From DATFCK01 sp963728975 (GTDB lineage Bacteria; Verrucomicrobiota; Verrucomicrobiia; Chthoniobacterales; UBA10450), in the NCBI GenBank assembly GCA_963728975.1, contig CAVSMF010000001.1, positions 1,178,001-1,242,000 of the forward strand: 64,000 nt of DNA. Direction: 5' to 3'. Under the pieces are notes generated by a model. The model was not told where the DNA came from. It made no database searches and worked only from the letters and a program-made list of their open reading frames with translations. The translations under genes were made by a program, and so were the position numbers. Below, one piece after another: positions 7,151 to 15,703 of the stretch (position 1 is the first letter of the stretch; every line of letters begins with the position of its first letter).

Positions 7151-9517
7151 ATGCCTAATTATCCATTCATCGAATCAATTTTCCGGGGCCGATTATTCCC
7201 GGTCGCCCTGATCGCGCTGCTATTTTTATCCACTGCCGCGCTTTTTGCCCAGGAAGGATCACCTTCCGTTTCCCTGGTTCAGCCTACTCCGGCCGCTTCG
7301 CCCACGGCGACTGCCCGCCCGACCAACGATATCGCAACGGCCGAGCGGGTCGTGGTAACGGCCAGCAAACGCGAAGAAAATATCCAAGAAGTACCTTCCT
7401 CCGTCAGCGCGATCAATGACGTTGAATTGGATAGCCTGCACGCGACACAATTGACTGATTACGCCCCCTACGTTCCGGGGTTTCAGGTTAATTCGGGTGG
7501 CGCTCCCGGCCAGACACAGATAGCACTGCGGGGTCTTGCCGCGCTCCAGGCCGGTTCAAGTGTTGCCACTTATGTCGACGAAGTCCCCGTCGGATCGAGC
7601 GGCCTTTATCAGCAAGCGTCCCTGTTGCAGCTCGATCTGCTCCCTTACGACATCAGGCGGGTGGAAATTCTCCGTGGTCCCCAGGGGACACTTTACGGCG
7701 CGAATTCCATCGGGGGCCTGGTAAAATACGTGACTCTCGACCCGAGCCTGAGCGAGCGCGAATTTCGTTTCGGCGGCGGATTATTGGGGATCGAAGGCTC
7801 GAGCGACGTGGGTTGGGACGTGCACATTGGGGGCAACGTCCCCTTGATTACCGACCATCTTGGATTGCGCGCAAGTTACAACCGCAATGAGCTCCCCGGA
7901 TACATCGACAACGTAGTGAATGGAGCAAAAGACATTAACAGTGGGAACCAGCAGGGCGCGCTCTTCTCCTTACTTTGGCAGGCGGACGACGTTGTCACCG
8001 TACGATTGACCGCCCTCGGGCAACGAATCGACAGTGACAACAACGCCAGCGTGGCGCTCGATCCGGCCACCCGACGGCCGCTTTACGGAGACCTTACCAA
8101 CCAGGTTTTCGTCGACGAACCCTTCAAGAAGAAGATCGGCCTGGTCGCAGCCACCGTGGATGTGAATCTCGGCTGGGCTACCTTCACCTCAGCTACCGGC
8201 TACTCAAACACCGAGACCGACCAGCGAATTGACGCGACCACTCAATTCGGTCAGGTGCCGCTGCTGCTCAACATTCCTGTGACGGGACTTGCCGGCCTCG
8301 ACCGACATCTGAACATGGACAAGGTCACGCAAGAACTGAGGCTGACCTCGAAGACAGAGGGGCCGTTCCTGTGGCAGATCGGCGGTTTCTACACCTACGA
8401 GCGTGCGGACCAAAGCCAGTTTGTTTTCCTGCGGCAAATGAACGGCGCGCTGTTTACCGGCCCGCTGGCGATACTCAACACTCTCGCCCTCCTCGACCTT
8501 CCGAGTCGATATACCGAATACGCGGGCTTCGCTAACGCTTCCTATGACTTTACCGACCGGCTGAGCCTGGGCGCCGGCCTGCGTTTCTCTCGTAACGAGC
8601 AGGATTTCGCCCAGAACGTCACCAGTGGAATACTCGTTCCCCTCGGCAGTACTCCGGGTAGCTCGAGCGAGGACGTTCTCGACTTCATGGTCACGCCCAA
8701 ATTCAAAATCGATGAGACCAAACTCCTTTACCTGCGGATCGCCAGCGGCTACCAGCCGGGCGGGCCGAACCTGGCCTTGCCGGGCGTGCCGCCAAGTGTG
8801 GATGCGACAACCGCATTAAGCTATGAAGGCGGACTGAAGTCGGAGTTTTTCGATCATCGTCTCCTTTTCAATATCGCCGGATATCATATCGACTTGTCGG
8901 ACATCCAGATTGCGACCGTGACGAATAACGTCAGTGCGCTCGTCAACGGCGGAGCGGCGACGAGCAACGGCGTGGAATTTACCGTCGGTTATCAGCCGAT
9001 TCGGGCGCTGTCGTTAGGGCTAAACGGCGCTTACACGAATGCGACCCTGAGCGATGACGCTCCGAGTCTCAACGGGCTAGCGGGCGATCGGCTCCCGAAC
9101 ATCCCGGAATTTTCGATGTCGGCCACGGTGGATTACTATTTTCATCTCTGGGGAGGCCATAGGGAACCTGTCATCCACGCTGGCGGCAAAGATTTTAAAG
9201 CAATTGTGCCTCAGGAGACGGAAAGCGAGGGATGGACTGGTCACATCGGCGCCGGTTTCCGGTGGGTCGGCGAAAGTTTTTCGGAAGTCGAGAGCAGCCC
9301 GAATGCGTTTCTCCAGGATAGCTACGGCGCGCTCGATCTCAATGCGGATATCTCCAATGGTCGTTATACCGTCCGCGTCTTCGCCAGGAACGTGACCGAT
9401 GAACGGGCCTATGAGACCATCGCTCCAATTACCGATATCTCTGGCGCGGTCGACCATCTGTCCGCGGTCCCGATCCAGCCTCGCACGGTCGGGATCGAGT
9501 GCGACTTTAGATTTTAA
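7151..9517 (+). CDS. TonB-dependent outer-membrane receptor
   Basis: The 788-residue protein starts at the ATG preceded by GAGAGAGG, inside a longer open frame. A signal peptide ends near LFAQE (about residue 34), a Pro/Thr-rich linker follows, and a TonB-box-like ERVVVTASKREENIQEVPSS precedes the plug domain (PYDIRRVEILRGPQGTLYG is the classic plug motif). The rest is beta-barrel ending in an aromatic residue (ECDFRF), as required for outer-membrane insertion. It resembles FecA/BtuB-like receptors of the broad 'TonB-dependent receptor' type, not SusC. It has its own promoter with cluster-type operator sites. By context it should import peptides, peptidoglycan fragments or D-amino-acid conjugates; the ligand is inferred. 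Confidence 0.92.
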   Translation: MPNYPFIESIFRGRLFPVALIALLFLSTAALFAQEGSPSVSLVQPTPAASPTATARPTNDIATAERVVVTASKREENIQEVPSSVSAINDVELDSLHATQLTDYAPYVPGFQVNSGGAPGQTQIALRGLAALQAGSSVATYVDEVPVGSSGLYQQASLLQLDLLPYDIRRVEILRGPQGTLYGANSIGGLVKYVTLDPSLSEREFRFGGGLLGIEGSSDVGWDVHIGGNVPLITDHLGLRASYNRNELPGYIDNVVNGAKDINSGNQQGALFSLLWQADDVVTVRLTALGQRIDSDNNASVALDPATRRPLYGDLTNQVFVDEPFKKKIGLVAATVDVNLGWATFTSATGYSNTETDQRIDATTQFGQVPLLLNIPVTGLAGLDRHLNMDKVTQELRLTSKTEGPFLWQIGGFYTYERADQSQFVFLRQMNGALFTGPLAILNTLALLDLPSRYTEYAGFANASYDFTDRLSLGAGLRFSRNEQDFAQNVTSGILVPLGSTPGSSSEDVLDFMVTPKFKIDETKLLYLRIASGYQPGGPNLALPGVPPSVDATTALSYEGGLKSEFFDHRLLFNIAGYHIDLSDIQIATVTNNVSALVNGGAATSNGVEFTVGYQPIRALSLGLNGAYTNATLSDDAPSLNGLAGDRLPNIPEFSMSATVDYYFHLWGGHREPVIHAGGKDFKAIVPQETESEGWTGHIGAGFRWVGESFSEVESSPNAFLQDSYGALDLNADISNGRYTVRVFARNVTDERAYETIAPITDISGAVDHLSAVPIQPRTVGIECDFRF

Positions 9518-9553
9518 GGGTTATCGTCGCTATTGTTTGCGGTGGGCAACGAC

Positions 9554-10579
9554 ATGCTTCGGCTCCTTCCTCGACCTTACCTCCTGTTTTTGGGCGATAC
9601 CGTGGAAGCCAGTTATGCCAAAACCGCCTTCGGCTTGCGCGACTGGATACCGGACCAGTGTGTCGGCGAGTTCGCCTGCCAGGGCGGAACGATAACGACC
9701 GGACTGCCGTCGCTCACGCCGGCGGAGGCATTCGAGAAAGGCGCGCGCGGTCTTGTCATCGGCGTGGCAAATTCGGGCGGCTTCATTCCCGACACCTGGA
9801 TTCCTGCGCTGGTCGAAGCTTTGCGGGCTGGTCTCGACATCGTCAGCGGAATGCATACCCGCCTGACCGACGTGCCCGCTCTGAAAATTGCAGCCGAAGA
9901 GCACCGCCGCGCCCTCATCGATGTGCGCCAGCCGCCTCCCGGCATCCCGATCGCTACCGGACGCAAACGCAGTGGCAAACGTTTGCTCACCGTTGGAACC
10001 GATTGCGCCCTGGGCAAGAAATACACCGCGCTCGCGATCACCCGCGCATTCGTTAGGCGCGGAGTCGCCGCGGATTTCCGCGCCACCGGTCAGACCGGAA
10101 TTCTGATTGCTGGAAGCGGAATACCGGTTGACGCCGTGGTGGCGGATTTTGCCGCCGGCGCAGCGGAAATATTGAGCCCAGACGCCTCGGAGAACCACTG
10201 GGATATCATCGAAGGGCAGGGGTCTCTTCTGCATCCGGCTTACTCCGGCGTTTCCCTCGCCTTATTGCACGGGAGCCAGCCTGACCTGATCGTGGTGTGT
10301 CACGAACCGGGGCGCCGGCGCCTGGTCGGGCATCCGGAGTATGCCCTCCCCAGCGTCGAAGAAATAATCGACGTGGCCCTGCGGCTAGGGTGCCGGACTA
10401 ATCCGGCGATTCGTTGTGCCGGCGTTAGTCTCAACACGTCGCAAATGGAGGCGCGCGCGGCTGAGAATCTGGTAAAAAAAGAAAGCGACCGTCTCAGCCT
10501 TCCCGTTGCCGATCCGATGCGTGGAGGCGAGGCCTTCGAGCGATTGGTCGCGGCCTGTCTTTCCCAGCCTAACGAGTGA
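9554..10579 (+). CDS. dgcN: DUF1611 family protein, DgcN-like D-glutamate N-acetyltransferase
   Basis: This protein of 341 residues starts from ATG 9554; a TTG 21 bases upstream is an alternative. The DUF1611 family has an N-terminal Rossmann-like domain (LLFLGDTVEASYAKTAFGL, then LVIGVANSGG) and a C-terminal P-loop domain beginning at about 146 (LTVGTDCALGKKYTALAI), followed by RATGQTGILIAGSGIPVDAV and IEGQGSLLHPAYSGV. The characterised member DgcN acetylates D-glutamate to N-acetyl-D-glutamate, which DgcA then racemises. A DgcA-type enzyme is encoded at 4766 in the same cluster. The assignment rests on my memory of the family and on context. The gene ends in TGATG, overlapping the next start by one base. 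Confidence 0.75.
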   Translation: MLRLLPRPYLLFLGDTVEASYAKTAFGLRDWIPDQCVGEFACQGGTITTGLPSLTPAEAFEKGARGLVIGVANSGGFIPDTWIPALVEALRAGLDIVSGMHTRLTDVPALKIAAEEHRRALIDVRQPPPGIPIATGRKRSGKRLLTVGTDCALGKKYTALAITRAFVRRGVAADFRATGQTGILIAGSGIPVDAVVADFAAGAAEILSPDASENHWDIIEGQGSLLHPAYSGVSLALLHGSQPDLIVVCHEPGRRRLVGHPEYALPSVEEIIDVALRLGCRTNPAIRCAGVSLNTSQMEARAAENLVKKESDRLSLPVADPMRGGEAFERLVAACLSQPNE

Positions 10580-12150
10580 TGAAACATCTTCTGGTTTTCA
10601 TCATACTCATTTCCGTTACGACGCTTTTCGCCGCACCGCCTTCGGATTTCGATGCGCGAGTGGAAGCGTTACGCAAGCAGACAGGTGTTCCCGGAATGGC
10701 GATCGCTATTGTGGAAAACGGCAAGGTCACGCTCGCCAAAGGTTATGGCGTCAAAAAGCTGGGATCGCCCGAGCCGGTAAATGCCGACACCATTTTTCCC
10801 ACGGGCTCGACCGGTAAAGCATTTACCGTGGCCGATCTCGCCATCCTGGTGGATCGAGGCAAGGTCGGTTGGGACGACAAGGTCATCGATCACCTGCCCG
10901 GCTTCCGGATGTACGATCCCTGGGTCACCCGCGAGATGACTATTCGCGATTTGCTGGTGCATCGAAGCGGCCTGGGACTCGGAGAAGGAGACCTCCTTTG
11001 CGTGCCCAGAACCAATCTCTCCCGGGCTGAGTCGGTTAAACGGCTGCGCTATCTCAAACCGGCAACCAGTTTCCGTTCGGCCTACGCCTACGACAACGTT
11101 CTCTACATGGTCGCGGGTCAGCTCATCGAGGCGGTCACCGGGAAAACCTGGGAAGCCTTTACCGCCGACCAAATCTTCAAGCCCGCCGGGATGCTTCATT
11201 CCGCGAGCGACGACGAAGTCCGCCTTCACACCGCCAATCGCGCGCAACCGCACGCCCGGTTAAATGGTGGCCTCCGCGGCGTTGGCGATCAGGAAGTCCT
11301 GAATGAACGTGATGATCTTGGTCGGAACGCCGCGCCCGCGGGTGGACTCGCAGTGAGCGCAAATGATATGGCGAGATGGTTATTGATTCAGCTCGCGCAC
11401 GGCAAATTTCCCGAAGGAAATGGCCGCTTGTTTAGCGAAAAAGCCCACGAGGAGATGTGGAAACCGGTCGTGCTGATGCCGGTCCCTCCGTCGCCGCCGG
11501 AGCTCATGCCCCTACAGCCGATGTTCAATACCTATGCGCTCGGGTGGGACGTGCGTGATTATCGGGGCGCCAGGCTTATCTGGCATGGCGGCGCGGTGTT
11601 TGGTTTCCAAACTGCGGTGGCCCTGCTTCCCGACAAAAACGTCGGCCTCTCGATTGAGATCAACTGCGAAGACGGCGCCATCATTCTCGGTTTGATGTAC
11701 GAACTGCTCGACCATTATCTCGGGTTGCCCAAGAGCGATTGGCCCGAAAAATTTATCGCCTATTCCAAGAAGAGAAGAGCAGAAGGATTAAAAGCGTATC
11801 AGGCAAAAGCCAGCAAACCGGCCAAGGCCGGTCCTTCGCTTCCGCTCACGGGTTACATCGGGATTTATGCCGACCCCTGGTATGGAAAAATCGAGATCGG
11901 ACAGGCGAACGGGAAACTCACGATCGATTTCAAATCGACGCCGCGCATGAACGGCCCGCTCGAGCATTGGCAGTACGACACTTTCATCACTCGCTTGACC
12001 GACAAAAAAATCGAGCCTGCCTACGTCACTTTTAATCTGGATGCCGAGGGCAAAGTCGATCGCGTCACGATGGAGGCCGTCTCGCCGCTTGCCGATTTCA
12101 GCTACGACTATAGGGACCTGCTCTTTCAACCGGTGAAACCTGACAAATGA
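10579..12150 (+). CDS. Secreted beta-lactamase-fold serine hydrolase with DUF3471-like tail
   Basis: The 523-residue protein starts at the ATG within TGATG; a GTG three bases upstream is possible. Residues 1-19 are a signal peptide. About 24-385 form the class C beta-lactamase/PBP4-like domain with S77-T-G-K80, Y171-D-N173 and a HGG motif (LIWHGGAVFG). About 410-520 form a beta-rich C-terminal domain typical of DUF3471 proteins. It differs from the first hydrolase of the cluster by lacking transmembrane helices. D-stereospecific aminopeptidase or esterase activity is likely from the family. It is coupled to the next gene by an ATGA overlap (12147-12150). Confidence 0.87.
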   Translation: MKHLLVFIILISVTTLFAAPPSDFDARVEALRKQTGVPGMAIAIVENGKVTLAKGYGVKKLGSPEPVNADTIFPTGSTGKAFTVADLAILVDRGKVGWDDKVIDHLPGFRMYDPWVTREMTIRDLLVHRSGLGLGEGDLLCVPRTNLSRAESVKRLRYLKPATSFRSAYAYDNVLYMVAGQLIEAVTGKTWEAFTADQIFKPAGMLHSASDDEVRLHTANRAQPHARLNGGLRGVGDQEVLNERDDLGRNAAPAGGLAVSANDMARWLLIQLAHGKFPEGNGRLFSEKAHEEMWKPVVLMPVPPSPPELMPLQPMFNTYALGWDVRDYRGARLIWHGGAVFGFQTAVALLPDKNVGLSIEINCEDGAIILGLMYELLDHYLGLPKSDWPEKFIAYSKKRRAEGLKAYQAKASKPAKAGPSLPLTGYIGIYADPWYGKIEIGQANGKLTIDFKSTPRMNGPLEHWQYDTFITRLTDKKIEPAYVTFNLDAEGKVDRVTMEAVSPLADFSYDYRDLLFQPVKPDK

Positions 12151-13823
12151 TAAGATTTTCGTGCGCCATTTTTCTGATGAGTTGCATAGTCGCGGCGGGC
12201 GGGCCGAGCGACCGATTCGATGTCCTGATCAAAAACGGAACGGTTTACGATGGAACCGGAAGTGAAGGCCGGAAGGCCGATGTAGCTATTCGCGGCGATC
12301 GAATTGTGGGCGTTGGCGATTTTCAAGATGCCTCCGCCCAAAATGTCGTTGACGCGCCCGGACTCGCGGTCGCGCCCGGGTTCATCAACATGCTTTCCTG
12401 GTCGGTCGAGTCGCTCATCGCCGATGGCCGCTCGCAAAGTGAAATTCGCCAGGGTGTAACCACTGAAATTTTCGGCGAAGGCGAATCGATGGGGCCGGTG
12501 AACGATCGGGTGCGCGAGCACATGTTGCAGGAACAGACGGACATCAAATACGATATCACCTGGAAAACTCTTGCCGGGTATCTCCAGTATCTCGAAAAAC
12601 ACGGGGTCTCCTGCAATGTCGCTTCTTTCATCGGCGCGACGACGATTCGCGAGAACGTCATCGGGTTCGACGATAAGGCGCCAACTCCGGCCCAACTGGA
12701 GGAGATGCGCGCGCTCGTTAGGCAGGAAATGGAAGCTGGCGCCCTCGGCATCGGCTCTTCGCTCATTTATCCGCCGGCTTTTTATGCCAAAACCCCGGAG
12801 TTAATCGAGCTCTGCAAAGTCGCGGCCCAGTACCAGGGCAAATACATCTCGCACATGCGGAGCGAAGGAAATCAGCTGCTCCAGGCGTTTGACGAGCTCG
12901 CGCGCATCAGCCGGGAAGCGCACATCCCAGCCGAGGTTTATCACATCAAGGCGCTCGGCCGGAAAAATTGGGACAAGATGGACGCGCTCCTCGCCCGCAT
13001 CGAGGCCGCGCGAAAAGAAGGTCTAAAAATCACGGCCGACATGTACACTTATACCGCGGGCGGGACCGGGCTTGACTCCTGTCTTCCGCCCTGGACCGAA
13101 GACGGCGGCTTTCCCGCCCTTCTCAAGCGTCTGCGCGATCCGGAGACGCGCAAAAAAATCGCCGCCGAAGTAAAAGTGGACTCGGACAAGTGGGAAAATC
13201 TTTATCTCGCTGCCGGTTCGCCCGATCGCATCATCCTTTGCGACTTCAAATCGGAGAAACTGAAGCCGCTCGCCGGCAAGTCGCTCGCCGAGATTGCCAA
13301 AATGCGCGGCAAAGATCCGATCGAAACCATTATGGACCTGCTCAGTGAAGACGAATCCAGGATCGGGACCATGTATTTCCTGATGTCGGAGGAGAACCTG
13401 AAAAAGAAGATCGCCAAACCGTGGATCTCATTTGGCTCCGATGAAGCCTCGCAGGCGCCGGAAGGGGTTTTCCTGAAAGCCGTTCCGCATCCGCGCGCTT
13501 ATGGCAACTTCGCCAGAGTTCTCAGTAAATACGTGCGTGAGGAAAAAATCATTACCTTGAGCGAAGCGGTGCGGCGATTGAGCGCACTCCCGGCAACAAA
13601 TCTCGGACTCGATCACCGTGGCTTTATCAAAGAGGGAATGTTTGCCGACATTGTCGTATTCGATCCCGCGACGGTGGCCGACCACGCCACTTACGAAAAG
13701 CCCCGTCAATACGCCACCGGAGTGAAGGATGTTTTTGTTAACGGCGCGGAGGTCTTGAAGGATGGCGAACACACCGGCGCGAAACCGGGGCGTGCTCTGT
13801 GGGGTCCGGGTAAGACGCGTTAG
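12147..13823 (+). CDS. N-acyl-D-amino-acid deacylase (amidohydrolase family)
   Basis: A 558-residue amidohydrolase-superfamily enzyme of the D-aminoacylase/N-acyl-D-glutamate deacylase group. The N-terminus has a short signal-like segment and the beta-sandwich opening FDVLIKNGTVYDGTG. It is followed by GLAVAPGFINMLSWS, which stands where the family usually has 'PGFIDxHxH', so the first metal-binding His pair is altered. Later motifs include KYISHMRSEG, VYHIKALGRKNWDKM and WISFGSDEA, with the typical end LGLDHRGFIKEGMFADIVVF. Deacylation of N-acyl-D-amino acids yields free D-amino acids, which links this gene to the racemase and acetyltransferase of the cluster. The ATGA overlap couples it to the upstream hydrolase. 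Confidence 0.88.
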   Translation: MIRFSCAIFLMSCIVAAGGPSDRFDVLIKNGTVYDGTGSEGRKADVAIRGDRIVGVGDFQDASAQNVVDAPGLAVAPGFINMLSWSVESLIADGRSQSEIRQGVTTEIFGEGESMGPVNDRVREHMLQEQTDIKYDITWKTLAGYLQYLEKHGVSCNVASFIGATTIRENVIGFDDKAPTPAQLEEMRALVRQEMEAGALGIGSSLIYPPAFYAKTPELIELCKVAAQYQGKYISHMRSEGNQLLQAFDELARISREAHIPAEVYHIKALGRKNWDKMDALLARIEAARKEGLKITADMYTYTAGGTGLDSCLPPWTEDGGFPALLKRLRDPETRKKIAAEVKVDSDKWENLYLAAGSPDRIILCDFKSEKLKPLAGKSLAEIAKMRGKDPIETIMDLLSEDESRIGTMYFLMSEENLKKKIAKPWISFGSDEASQAPEGVFLKAVPHPRAYGNFARVLSKYVREEKIITLSEAVRRLSALPATNLGLDHRGFIKEGMFADIVVFDPATVADHATYEKPRQYATGVKDVFVNGAEVLKDGEHTGAKPGRALWGPGKTR

Positions 13824-13829
13824 GCCAAA

Positions 13830-15236
13830 ATGGAGGATGCCATGGTCGAGGCGAGGCATCCCCGAGACCCGCACCAGGCGGCTCGCGCCCACACCTTGCC
13901 CCAGACGCTCAAGCTCCGTGACATCATCTGGCTGACAATCGGATCCGTCATCGGTTCCGGCATTTTTCTGGTGCCCGGCGCGGTGCTCCGCCAGGTCAAC
14001 GGCTTTATTGTTCCGGCGTTGCTCGTCTGGCTGGTTGGCGGCATTCTTTCGCTTCTCGGCGCGCTGACCTACAGCGAACTCGGCGCGATGAAGCCGGCTT
14101 CGGGAGGCCTTTACGTTTATATCCGGGACACCTTCGGGAGGTTTCCCGCTTTCCTCTTCGGCTGGACGCTTTTCTTCATCATCAGCAGCGGCTCGGTCGC
14201 CACCCTCGCCGTCGCCTTCAGCGCTTATCTCGGTGAGATCGTGCCGCTCACTCCGGTTCTGGCGAAAGGGATCGCCGTTTTCATGATTGGCGGCGTGGCC
14301 GGGATCAATGTGGTCGGCACCCGTGCCAGCGCCGATGTGCAAGACTGGACGACTGCGACAAAAGTTTTCGGCATTCTATTGATGAGCGTCGCCCTGCTCT
14401 GGCTCGGCCGGGGGTTTCATGGATCGGGCCCCATGCTCTGGCCCACCCAGCCGAATAGCTCGCTCGTTTCCGGCTTCGGGCTGGCGATGATCAGCGTGTT
14501 ATGGGCTTACGAAGGTTGGCAGTTTGTCACTTATAGCGCCGGCGAGGCAATTAACGCGAAACGAAATCTTCCACTCGGGCTGATCACCGGCGCCACCGCT
14601 CTGATCGGAATTTATCTGATCGCGAACTTCGGTTATCTGGCTGCCTTGGGAAGTGTTGGCGTGGCCGGCTCAAATCGTCTCGCCGCTACAGCCGTTTCAA
14701 CAATCGTAAGCCCGGCGGCGGCAAAGCTGGTCGCAATCATGATCCTGATTTCCATCTTTAGCGCGACCAACGGGCTGATGCTCACTTCTCCGCGGGTCTA
14801 CTATGCCATGGCGCGAGACCGGCTTTTCTTTCAACGCCTCGCGGAGGTGCATCCCCGTTTCCAAACGCCGGCTTTCGCCGTCGTTGCCGGCGCCATCTGG
14901 TCGGCCTTCCTTGCCATCACCGGCACGTTTGAACAACTGCTCACCTGCGTCATCTTCGTTGGCTGGATTTTCTACGCCCTTGCCGCTGCCAGCATCTTCG
15001 TTTATCGAACGCGCCTGCCGGAAGCGGTGCGGCCCTATCGGGTGCCAGGCTATCCCTGGACGCCGTTGCTCTTTATCGCGGCCGCCGCCGCTTTGGTTTT
15101 GAACACGATCGTTGCCCAACCCGCCCGGGCGGGAATCGGGCTCGGCATCGTCCTGCTCGGCGCGCCCGCTTACCTGATCTGGCGTTCGAAGAGTGAGACC
15201 GCCCGGAAAGGTCTGGTAAACGAAGAACTGGGATAA
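13830..15236 (+). CDS. APC-family amino acid permease
   Basis: A 468-residue inner-membrane protein with about 12 helices and the APC signature near the N-terminus (LKLRDIIWLTIGSVIGSGIF). It resembles LAT/YjeH-type amino-acid permeases or exchangers. The start could instead be the ATG at 13842, which has GGAGG five bases upstream; both are in frame. It is the last gene of the cluster and probably moves the free amino acid released by the deacylase. After its stop there are 460 bases without an intact gene. Confidence 0.9.
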   Translation: MEDAMVEARHPRDPHQAARAHTLPQTLKLRDIIWLTIGSVIGSGIFLVPGAVLRQVNGFIVPALLVWLVGGILSLLGALTYSELGAMKPASGGLYVYIRDTFGRFPAFLFGWTLFFIISSGSVATLAVAFSAYLGEIVPLTPVLAKGIAVFMIGGVAGINVVGTRASADVQDWTTATKVFGILLMSVALLWLGRGFHGSGPMLWPTQPNSSLVSGFGLAMISVLWAYEGWQFVTYSAGEAINAKRNLPLGLITGATALIGIYLIANFGYLAALGSVGVAGSNRLAATAVSTIVSPAAAKLVAIMILISIFSATNGLMLTSPRVYYAMARDRLFFQRLAEVHPRFQTPAFAVVAGAIWSAFLAITGTFEQLLTCVIFVGWIFYALAAASIFVYRTRLPEAVRPYRVPGYPWTPLLFIAAAAALVLNTIVAQPARAGIGLGIVLLGAPAYLIWRSKSETARKGLVNEELG

Positions 15237-15372
15237 AAGCGTAACAACGGATTTAGATTCAGCACCGAAAACGCGGATCCAAATCGGGTCGTTACAAGCC
15301 GTCGATAACCTGCGGCTACCGAGTTACTGATGCCCGACATTGAGCTCTGTAGGCTCCGGGAATTCTTCTTCA

Positions 15373-15407
15373 TTGGGCGTTGGACGTTGAGCGTTGAGCG
15401 TTGGGCG
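15373..15407. repeat. Tandem heptamer repeat TTGRRCG x5
   Basis: Five consecutive heptamers, TTGGGCG TTGGACG TTGAGCG and so on, followed by TTT. A shorter run of the same unit (three copies) is at 53769-53789. Both lie between genes. This looks like an interspersed simple repeat family of the genome. Confidence 0.7.
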
Positions 15408-15424
15408 TTTAACTGCGAACAGAA

Positions 15425-15577
15425 GATCAGTTGCTCGATCGCGCGCGCCATTGGCCGCGCGCCAAACTCGTCGCTGTAGCCCTTTTCCATTAGCAGCAAA
15501 TACACCGGCTCATCCAAAGTAAGCCCTATGTTTTGCTGACTCAGCCGAGCATTTAGTTGGCCGATGAACTTCGCGAC
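15425..15577 (-). pseudogene. ClpA/ClpB C-terminal fragment
   Basis: Reading the minus strand from 15577 gives VAKFIGQLNARLSQQNIGLT, then LDEPVYLLLMEKGYSDEFGA and RPMARAIEQLI. This is the C-terminal small AAA+ subdomain of ClpA/ClpB ATPases ('EKGYD-x-FGARP-R-I'). No Walker motifs or start are present. The piece abuts the P-type ATPase scrap at 15578 and runs on into the tandem heptamer region. It is a non-functional remnant produced by rearrangement. Confidence 0.75.
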
Positions 15578-15578
15578 G

Positions 15579-15668
15579 AATAACTTGTGGCGCGCCCTTG
15601 CTGACTTTGAACGTTTTGCCGTCCGCAGCCTGCATATCGGCTTCTGTGCGTTTGTGGACCGGATCGAA
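15579..15668 (-). pseudogene. Proton-pumping P-type ATPase fragment
   Basis: About 30 residues on the minus strand (FDPVHKRTEADMQAADGKTF, then KVSKGAPQVI) match the nucleotide-binding domain of plasma-membrane H+-ATPases, where 'FDPVxKRT...KGAP' binds ATP. Nothing upstream or downstream continues the enzyme. The fragment joins directly onto a ClpA fragment in another frame, so it is a relic. Confidence 0.75.
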
Positions 15669-15703
15669 CGGTTGTGCTGAACCAGTCGCCGCGCCAGATC
15701 CGT

